Below, in pieces: positions 51,007 through 64,000 of a stretch of 64,000 nt of DNA. Position 1 is the first letter of the stretch. Each line of letters opens with the position of its first letter. This DNA is from Amorphochlora amoebiformis. Taxonomy: Eukaryota; Cercozoa; Chlorarachniophyceae. Under the pieces are notes generated by a model. The model had not been told where the DNA came from, made no database searches, and saw only the letters and a program-made list of their open reading frames with translations. The stretch spans positions 23,388 to 87,387 of the forward strand of contig BAAHQB010000457.1 in NCBI GenBank assembly GCA_054601695.1, in the 5' to 3' direction. Position numbers and translations under genes: made by a program.

Positions 51007-54000
51007 CTCCCCCTCGACGCGCCGCTCCTGCCAGCGTCGACCTCTGCTGCGCTCTTGGTTGGAGCCACATGCGCTTCCGTGTCCAGATATGCTTCCGCCA
51101 GCTTGAAGAGTGTAGCACCGCTCACAGCCTTGGTAAGCCCATCCGCTAACTGTTGATCTGTTGGTATATATTCCAACATATATATCCCACGTTGCAGGTG
51201 ATCCCGACAGTAGTGGAAGTGCAGATCGACGGCCTTGGTTTTCTGAGACAAGATAGGATTCTCCGCGATCCGTATACACGCAGTGTTGTCCTCATAAACC
51301 ATCGACGATCCCAACTTCACGTCCAACTCTAAAAATAAGTTCCGCATCCATAGCAATTCGTCCAGCCCTTCCGACAAAGCGACGTACTCGGCAATGGCTG
51401 AGCTCTTCACAGCAATTGTCTGTCGCTTCGAACGCCAATGTATCAAATTTCCTCCGAAGATGATCAAACATCCACTTGTCGACCTTCTAGTATCCAGGCA
51501 TCCAGCATGATCAGCGTCGACATACATCTTCATATCAGTCCCAGCGTTCGTGAACCGAAGTCCGTAGTGCAGTGTACGCTTGATGTACCTCAGGGCGTAC
51601 TCTACAGCCAGCATGTGACTTCGCTTCGGATCGTTCAGGTACCTTGACAGCTTTGATACCGTGTATGCTAAGTCCGGTCTTGTACATGTTGCTAAGTACG
51701 CAATCTTCCCAATAATGGAGCGATATTTTTCTTGGTCAACTCCAGGTCCTTCTTCGTCTTTGGTGAGCTTCACAGATGGTGCCATAGGCGTGGTGACTCC
51801 CTTGCAGTTTTGCATCTTGTACTCGATCAGAATCCTCTTAGCGTAGGCTTCTTGTGACATTATCAGGTCCTTTCCAATCTTCGTCACCGATATTCCCAGA
51901 ACAAAATCCAGCTCACCCATTTCTTTAATCCCAAATCTAGCACGGAGGCCTTGCAGGAACGTATACCCATCCTTCTCTCGCGCTGCTGTACACACGACGT
52001 CGTCCACGTATACACATACGATGACGTCCCTCTGATGATGCATGTAGACGCACGGGTCACTCCTGCACCTCCGATATCCTTTCGACTCCATATATTTGTC
52101 GAAGCATTTGTTCCAGTTCCTCCCAGCAGTCTTCAGCCCGTAGATGCTCTTCTGAAGGTCACATACGTATTTGCTTGGATCGTACTTATCCCTCATGCTC
52201 TCTGGTATCTCCATATAGACTTCGTCGTCCTCTGGTCCGTGTAGGTACGCGTTGTTGATGTCCGCACTCAATACCTTTCGTCCCTTCACTTGTGCAAGTG
52301 CCAGAATGGCCCTTAAGCTGGCGATCCTCAGTGTCGGGGCGTATCGATCATTAAAGCTCACCCCATACTGTGTATATCCCTTCGCCACCACGCGTGCCTT
52401 CTTGCGCCCAGGTTCACCATCCTTGTTCAGTTTCTGCTTGTAGAGAGTCCTAACACCAACAACCCTCATCTCAGGTCGTCGTGCGATGATCTTCCAGGTC
52501 CCGTTCTTCTCCAGTGCCTCTATCTCTTCATCGGTTGCCTTCACCCATGCAGGATGATGCCTCGCCTCCTCCCAGTTCTTGGGTTCGGTGCCGTCGCTTA
52601 TACCGAACATGCAGTCCTCCATCGCCGCAGCCACTTCAACGTTGCCCTTAGCGCTTGGGATCTCGCTGCCTCCTTGTCCGTCGTATACTGTGCGTTGCGT
52701 CCGAGTGCGTGTTGAACGCCTAGGTGCCGTTTCTTCTTCGTCGTCGTTGTCGTCGTCGTCGTCAGACTCCCCCATATCCGGTGCATTGTTCTTCTCCCCC
52801 TCTCCGTCGGCAGCCTTGTCGTCGGAGAACGTCGTTTCAGGATATATATATATATCATTCTGCTTCTCAGGAGATATATATATATCTTCTCGTCGAGCCT
52901 TGAAGTTGAATATGGTATCGTAGAACCTAACATGCGCCTCTTTCACCACTTTACCGTTTTCCTTAAGCACTTTGAACGTTTTAGTCTGATCCCCTGTGTA
53001 TCCTAGGAACCTGCATCGTTCAGCCTTGTCGCCGAATCCGCCTTGATCCATCAGTTTTGGGTCTTTAACACGATATCCGACACATCCAAAGGCATGTAGA
53101 TGTGCCACCGATGGCTTCTTCTTGAAGATTTTCTCGTACGCGGTCCTCTTCCCTCGTGATGGTGGTATGCGATTAAGTGTATATATCGCATATCGGAGTG
53201 CTGCTGGCCAATACTTCAATCCCAAGCCGCTTTGCTTCAGCGCTGCCCGAGTCATTCTCTTGACCGTCTGGATTCGCCTCTCGATGAACCCATTCTGCTG
53301 TGGTGTTCTTGGTGCTGCCTGAACGATTTCAATGCCCTTTCCACGGCAGTAGTCCACCAGCTGCTTATCTAGCACCTCCTTGCCGTCGTCGTACACGAAC
53401 CTCTTCAATCTTTTGCCAGTTTTGTTCTCCAACATCTCCAGGTAAGCCTTGAACTCCTTGAAAAACTTCTTGCCTCCTAACGATGTTCCCATCAGGTATC
53501 CAGATCCTTCGTCGGCCAAAACGATAGCATAGCTGCCCTCTGGTGACCCGACGTACTTTCCAATAACGTCTCCATGCCATGTATCCATCACCGTCTTCAC
53601 CTTGTGCTCCTTCGGTTTCTTGGAGCTCATTGGTTGCTTCTTCATCTTCGTGACTTGGCAGCATTCGCATACCTCTGGATGCTCCTTGACATCCGAAATT
53701 GACAATCCAGCCACGACTCCCGACTTCTTCATCTTCTTGATGACCCTACTTGGCGTATGTCCTAGTGCCAGGTGCCATTTCCATAAGGACCTCGACCTCG
53801 CCTTGTCGTCAAACCATGCGCCAAGGTTATCATCGTTCGCCACAGGGATGAGGAAGAGCTTCTTCTTGGTCCCAGAAGTCCTGCAGATCTCATCTCCATC
53901 CTTCATAATCGAGACGTCGTCCTGCTCCCCCACGAACCTGAGTCGATATCCATCTTCACGTAGCCGCCGTTGAGCCACGTAGTTCGCCGCAGCTCCGGGG

Positions 54001-55187
54001 CAATATGCCACATTGGTCATCTTGAGTACTTTCCCATTCCTTAGTGGCACTTCAACGTCCCCAAAGCCCTTGGATTCCATTCGGGTCTCGCCGTTGCCTA
54101 GCTTGAAAGCATGATTCTTCACCACCCTGAAGGTCTTGAAGTACCGCTTGTCCTTGAAGCAGCTCCTCGTGCATCCACTGTCGAGCACCAGATATCCAGC
54201 AGTCGAGCCGTCGCCCCAGTTGCCTGCCACCGTGCTCCAGTTGTAATCCGATTCGCTGCCATCCTCAAGTATCGCCGCATCATCATCTTGTTTGTTGAGC
54301 AATGGACAATCCTTCTTCATGTGCCCCTTCTTTTTGCACTTGAAACATTTGCCCCTGAACTTCCTCGATGCTCCCTTCGGCCTCCCAGACTTCGCGGTCA
54401 TCAACTTGTCGATCCTAGTCTTCATCTTCGCAAGATCCTTCGCAGACATGTCCTTGAGATTCTTGGTCCCTTGATGCTCATGGCCGGCCGCCACGATATC
54501 CTTTACCTTGGTCTCATAGTTGTTAGCCGCCTTCCTTGCCGCCACACTAGTGATCGCCGTTACCGCCGCTTGGTAGGTAGTAGGGTGCAGTGCAATATTC
54601 TCGAGTGTAGAGCCGTACTCGTCCTCCGGGAGAGCCATCATGAGCGCCACGATCCTGTCCTCGTCGTCCATGGTCTTGCCCAGCCCGGTGAGTGCATCCG
54701 CCGTCTCCTCGATCTCCGAAGCCAGCTTCCCGAAATCGCCGCTGTAATCGTCAAGCGTCTGACGATTCAACTTCTTCTGTAGCTTCATCCTCCTAAACAG
54801 TCGTGGACCCTCGATGCCAGCGCGCAGACGAGCCCAGAGGTACACTGGATCCTCCCTCCCGGTTGTAAGATGTTCATACTTACGTCCCACCGTGAGCACC
54901 AATGTAGCATGCAGTAGCATCCTCAACTTTATATGCGCGTCCTCTTTCCCATCGAGATTCGTTGCCCATTTCCCCTCCTTCATCTCAACCACATGTTGTG
55001 GACGTAGAGCGTCAGGATTCTTCCAATCCATGATGGATCGTGCCCCAAGCTTCATGCAGTCCTCGAGCTGAAGTGCCTTCACCATCATAGAGACGCTCTT
55101 GGCATATTTGGTCCAGTCGTCCTCCTTGGTAAGCTTCAGCTTGGCAGTCCACTTGAGTAGGGCAGTACGTGTCGCTTCGAAACTCAT
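50973..55187 (-). CDS. gag-pol: Copia Gag-Pol polyprotein (right)
   Basis: 1,404 codons, same protein as the left copy: zinc knuckle, D-S-G protease, HHCC/integrase core, Y-V-D-D reverse transcriptase and RNase H, with no stop or frameshift. The start codon again lies within the primer-binding site (55183-55191). Near-perfect identity with the left copy contrasts with the diverged sequences around it. Both copies look able to encode a full set of proteins; whether they are expressed cannot be told. Confidence 0.97.
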   Translation of the reverse strand: MSFEATRTALLKWTAKLKLTKEDDWTKYAKSVSMMVKALQLEDCMKLGARSIMDWKNPDALRPQHVVEMKEGKWATNLDGKEDAHIKLRMLLHATLVLTVGRKYEHLTTGREDPVYLWARLRAGIEGPRLFRRMKLQKKLNRQTLDDYSGDFGKLASEIEETADALTGLGKTMDDEDRIVALMMALPEDEYGSTLENIALHPTTYQAAVTAITSVAARKAANNYETKVKDIVAAGHEHQGTKNLKDMSAKDLAKMKTRIDKLMTAKSGRPKGASRKFRGKCFKCKKKGHMKKDCPLLNKQDDDAAILEDGSESDYNWSTVAGNWGDGSTAGYLVLDSGCTRSCFKDKRYFKTFRVVKNHAFKLGNGETRMESKGFGDVEVPLRNGKVLKMTNVAYCPGAAANYVAQRRLREDGYRLRFVGEQDDVSIMKDGDEICRTSGTKKKLFLIPVANDDNLGAWFDDKARSRSLWKWHLALGHTPSRVIKKMKKSGVVAGLSISDVKEHPEVCECCQVTKMKKQPMSSKKPKEHKVKTVMDTWHGDVIGKYVGSPEGSYAIVLADEGSGYLMGTSLGGKKFFKEFKAYLEMLENKTGKRLKRFVYDDGKEVLDKQLVDYCRGKGIEIVQAAPRTPQQNGFIERRIQTVKRMTRAALKQSGLGLKYWPAALRYAIYTLNRIPPSRGKRTAYEKIFKKKPSVAHLHAFGCVGYRVKDPKLMDQGGFGDKAERCRFLGYTGDQTKTFKVLKENGKVVKEAHVRFYDTIFNFKARREDIYISPEKQNDIYIYPETTFSDDKAADGEGEKNNAPDMGESDDDDDNDDEEETAPRRSTRTRTQRTVYDGQGGSEIPSAKGNVEVAAAMEDCMFGISDGTEPKNWEEARHHPAWVKATDEEIEALEKNGTWKIIARRPEMRVVGVRTLYKQKLNKDGEPGRKKARVVAKGYTQYGVSFNDRYAPTLRIASLRAILALAQVKGRKVLSADINNAYLHGPEDDEVYMEIPESMRDKYDPSKYVCDLQKSIYGLKTAGRNWNKCFDKYMESKGYRRCRSDPCVYMHHQRDVIVCVYVDDVVCTAAREKDGYTFLQGLRARFGIKEMGELDFVLGISVTKIGKDLIMSQEAYAKRILIEYKMQNCKGVTTPMAPSVKLTKDEEGPGVDQEKYRSIIGKIAYLATCTRPDLAYTVSKLSRYLNDPKRSHMLAVEYALRYIKRTLHYGLRFTNAGTDMKMYVDADHAGCLDTRRSTSGCLIIFGGNLIHWRSKRQTIAVKSSAIAEYVALSEGLDELLWMRNLFLELDVKLGSSMVYEDNTACIRIAENPILSQKTKAVDLHFHYCRDHLQRGIYMLEYIPTDQQLADGLTKAVSGATLFKLAEAYLDTEAHVAPTKSAAEVDAGRSGASRGSVNVYRTYKLN

Positions 55188-55191
55188 AACC

Positions 55192-55428
55192 TGTCAGCGT
55201 AGCAGTGGTAGTTGTCCGATTGACTGTTGTCCGTTTGGATTATGGCAAATGATAATGACTAAATTCACAAGAAAATTCTCGCGTAGAAGGCCTTCCCTAC
55301 CTAAGGTCTTCCCTTGGAAGATCTTCCCTCGGATGACTATTGCTAATTCGCATGCGTAGATTACGAATATGACGGTAGTCTAGCGATCTGACGTCTAGTT
55401 AAGCTTGTAGGTCCGGTATACGTTAACA
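55192..55428 (-). repeat. 5' LTR of right copia element
   Basis: 237 bp, identical to the other LTRs except for one missing C in the run near 55325 (CTTCCCTCGG against CTTCCCCTCGG). Confidence 0.96.
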
Positions 55429-55466
55429 ATATATATATACATATATACATATATATATGTATACTG

Positions 55467-55552
<86 letters not shown>

Positions 55553-55613
55553 GTATATATATACCATGATAATGTTTACAAATGCACAACACACACACAC
55601 AATACAATATATA

Positions 55614-55656
<43 letters not shown>

Positions 55657-55888
55657 AGAGAAACAAATGAATAAATTAACAATTTATGTTAATATATACA
55701 TACGTATATACTTATGTGTATGTGTATGTGTAAGTGTGTGCATAAGATATCAAAATCTGTATTGTATACATACATATATATATATATATATGTGTATATA
55801 TGTATATGCATATGTACATATATATATGTGTGTATAAAATATACATACTTCATATCTAAAAATTGATATATGCAAAATGTCTCTATAC

Positions 55889-55919
<31 letters not shown>

Positions 55920-56262
55920 ATATATATATATATATAGATATATATATATATAATCTATAACATTAAAAAAAATATAATATTCATTCAAAAAACTTACGAA
56001 CACAAATTTAAACATACACCACACACACATACATACATACACATACAAAAGCATTTCCTCCCCCCCCCCTCTCTCCCCCCTCCCCCTCTTCCGGACCATT
56101 TCTTGCCATCTAGAGACCCGGAACAAGAATCCTCGATATCTGAGGTTCTCCAAGTCTCACAATCATTTCAATAATTCTTCGGTTTGTCTGCCATATTATT
56201 TCGGGCTAGGTTTGAGCTTGGGGTTAGGTTGGGGCTTGGGCATAGGAGAGAGAGGGACGAGA
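55429..56262. other. Intergenic region right of the right copia element
   Basis: Reverse counterpart of 44418-45305, with CA, TA and C-rich tracts (56059-56090). The first ~60 bp beside the element are TA-rich but not clearly homologous to the left flank. No gene is seen. Confidence 0.5.
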
Positions 56263-56422
56263 TTAGGATTTCGGGGTGAGGCTGGGAGGGTTGGGTTTGG
56301 GTTGGGTTTGGGTTGGGTTTGGGTTGGGGTTGGGTTTTAAGTTGGTTAAAGTAACCTTCGGATGAGATGATAGCCAGTGGCGGAGCTGGGGATATATATA
56401 TATATATATATACATATGTATA

Positions 56423-56508
<86 letters not shown>

Positions 56509-57136
56509 AATATATAAAGATATATATATTATATATATTATATATATATATATTATATATATATATACAAATATATATTATATATATATATATATAATAT
56601 ACATATGTATGTATAAATATATGTGTATATACATGTATATGTTGTATCGCATGTACACATGTACCACACAAAATATTCTGCAGTGAAAGAAGTACCAAGC
56701 AAATGGTCGTAATACAGCGAATAATCGTTAGCTTCGCGTCATCTCTTAGGGATATCTTCTTATCCAAGATCTAATCACATATGCTTTTACACAAACGAAT
56801 ACATTTTGAACATTTGTATACTTCGAATATGATGTTATCCCTGCACGCAAAGCTTACAAAAAACGTATCGACAACTTCCCTACATAATTCCATCCTCTCC
56901 CTACCCCAAACCTGCTCCACCCTGTCCAGAAACAGTATAATTCTCTCCTTCCGAACCGCCAGGCTTCCTTTCCCCTCGCTCTTTCCCATCCCCGGGGTTC
57001 GTCTGGGATTCCCCGCGATTCCCAAAGCCCCATCAAAGGTTGCCTCAAATGGTCCCTTCAATTTCTCCAGAAGCCCATCCATCCTTTCCCAGTGGATTTC
57101 GTCGACAGACGCGACCCAACCTCCACCGTCCGCCAT
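56263..57136 (-). CDS. Unrecognised two-exon gene (right-arm copy)
   Basis: Exon 1 is 56858-57136 and exon 2 is 56263-56385, with the same lengths and splice sites as the left copy at 43539-44417. Exon 1 differs from the left copy by four bases, changing three residues: Asp4 to Gly, a Glu to Gly in the G-I-A-E-N stretch, and Ala to Leu before C-R-E-V-V. Exon 2 has a Ser-to-Leu change. The frame stays open. All exon 1 changes I found are non-synonymous, so either copy may be under relaxed constraint, or the frame is short and tolerant. Function unknown. Confidence 0.58.
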
Positions 57137-57330
57137 TTTTCGGTGGATGATGTGTCAGGAGCACGCATGGGGCGAGATAATACCGAAAACTATTAGAGGG
57201 TCTAAGGGAACGTTATGAAAGGTCTTAGGACCTCTTACGGTTTTTATCAATCGGCCGAAAAATTAAATCTTGCCCGACTAGCGCCCCAACCCGTCTCGAG
57301 ACTCATCTCTCCTTGTCGCACGATCCTACC
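57137..57330. promoter_or_regulatory. Shared upstream region of a divergent gene pair (right arm)
   Basis: 194 bp, same length as the left-arm region 43345-43538 and nearly the same sequence; a G/A difference is seen in the GGTCTTA[GA]G stretch. No clear core promoter motif. Confidence 0.5.
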
Positions 57331-57967
57331 ATGCTCGGACGCGCGGCCGCTCAGCTTCAGGTCAGTCCATCCATCGGATCGACCAAGTCCTTGGATGTGA
57401 AGAGAGTCTGCGGGAACAAGTATTGCCAGACGAGAAGCACCATCCGATGGTAACTTCCCACATCTCTTCCACCTCCGGATGGGTATGTTTTGGGTTGACG
57501 AGAATTTTGACGGTTGCAGGTCAAGGGTGATTCATCGCGGGAAACCAGAATGGTTGTGTAATGGCTGTGGGATTGCTCTTTCACAGGAGAAGTTTTGCCC
57601 GCATTGTGAGCAGGTACGTTTGTGACGTATGCTTGCTTCCGAGTTGGTCTTCGGTGTTGATTTTCACTCTATTCCACCCCGATCTACCTATGGCTTGAAG
57701 TTCGTGTTCATTTCTATAATGTTTTGGCCTATTTATCAGGTTTACCGACAGTCAAATAAGAATGGATTCGATGGGAAGGAGTGGATATCTTGCGTCAACT
57801 GCACGCGATGGTCGCACGTGGTGAGAATAACATTCCTTAATTTTCTGATAGTTATTGCGAGAGATACCTTAAGATAGCCAGTTTTGGAGATGTCGGAGGG
57901 CGCGGAGGAGAGGGAGGGAATCGATTTGATCAAGATTTTGGGATCAATCTTAAATATTGCAATATAA
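57331..57967 (+). CDS. Small GATA-like plus PHD-like zinc-finger protein (right-arm copy)
   Basis: Exons are 57331-57449, 57520-57613, 57740-57820 and 57878-57967. The exon lengths equal the left copy at 42711-43344, with splice sites and stop codon kept, giving 127 residues. Both zinc motifs (C-G-N-K-Y-C ... L-C-N-G-C-G and F-C-P-H-C ... W-I-S-C-V-N-C) are intact. Changes relative to the left copy are mainly in introns, for example a few bases lost near 57500. It appears as intact as its twin, unlike the CW/ARID copy in the same arm. Confidence 0.76.
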
Positions 57968-63906
<5,939 letters not shown>

Positions 63907-64000
63907 GTATATATATATATATATTATATATATATATATATATATACATATGTATATCTACATAAATGAGGTATGTAGAATGGATATATATTAATATCGT

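Larger units (their letters stand above)
50769..55428 (-). mobile_element. Complete Ty1/copia LTR retrotransposon (right)
   Basis: 4,660 bp, mirror of the left element: position x on the left corresponds to 100735 minus x here up to the 5' LTR. Differences I can find are one synonymous base in Gag (left 46195 A, right 54540 giving G) and a one-base deletion in the 5' LTR near 55327. It is flanked by TA on both sides. Confidence 0.97.

Noticed and set aside
45388-55359. Antisense and off-frame open frames across the copia elements
   Set aside because: Shadows of the Gag-Pol frame; they contain no domain and mirror each other in the two elements.

Overview
The window is nuclear DNA of an intron-rich microbial eukaryote, probably an alga or another protist. 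The evidence is GT-AG introns between very short exons, CCCTAA-type telomeric repeats, chromatin-reader domains (CW, ARID, GATA-like) and Ty1/copia retrotransposons. I cannot name the species. Alternating TA tracts fill most introns and intergenic stretches, so nearly all Tyr-Ile-rich open frames are noise. The genes were found by chaining splice sites with continuous reading phase.

Layout. Positions 61-27470 (minus) hold one giant gene that runs off the left edge. I can chain 82 exons in one unbroken phase, about 2,925 residues: signal peptide, fibro-slime-like region, L-type lectin fold, a long filamin-like series, then a cysteine-rich tail of C-x-D-G-S-C motifs. It looks like a secreted or surface adhesion protein. 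Positions 28737-41364 (minus) hold a chromatin-reader gene that appears to join a CW zinc finger to an ARID domain. Positions 42711-43344 (minus) hold a 127-residue GATA-like plus PHD-like zinc-finger protein. It is divergent from an unrecognised two-exon gene at 43539-44417 (plus).

From about 36.66 kb to the right edge the window is a large inverted duplication. Left arm: three genes, or their 5' parts, followed by a plus-strand copia element (45306-49966). Centre: an 802-bp spacer with degenerate telomeric repeats. Right arm: a minus-strand copia element (50769-55428) followed by the same genes in reverse order and orientation. The arms differ by substitutions and TA-tract lengths, yet the two copia elements are almost identical. 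The right-arm CW exon carries a one-base insertion that breaks the zinc-finger frame.

Both copia elements are complete, each with one 1,404-codon Gag-Pol frame and near-identical 237-238 bp LTRs. The primer-binding site matches the anticodon loop of initiator tRNA-Met and overlaps the Gag-Pol start codon. A diverged solo LTR of a related family sits in the giant gene at 1542-1798. All three insertions lie inside TA tracts.

Two exons near TA tracts have been partly copied in tandem together with a splice site: a 3' splice site at 2091-2391 and a 5' splice site at 29246-30172.
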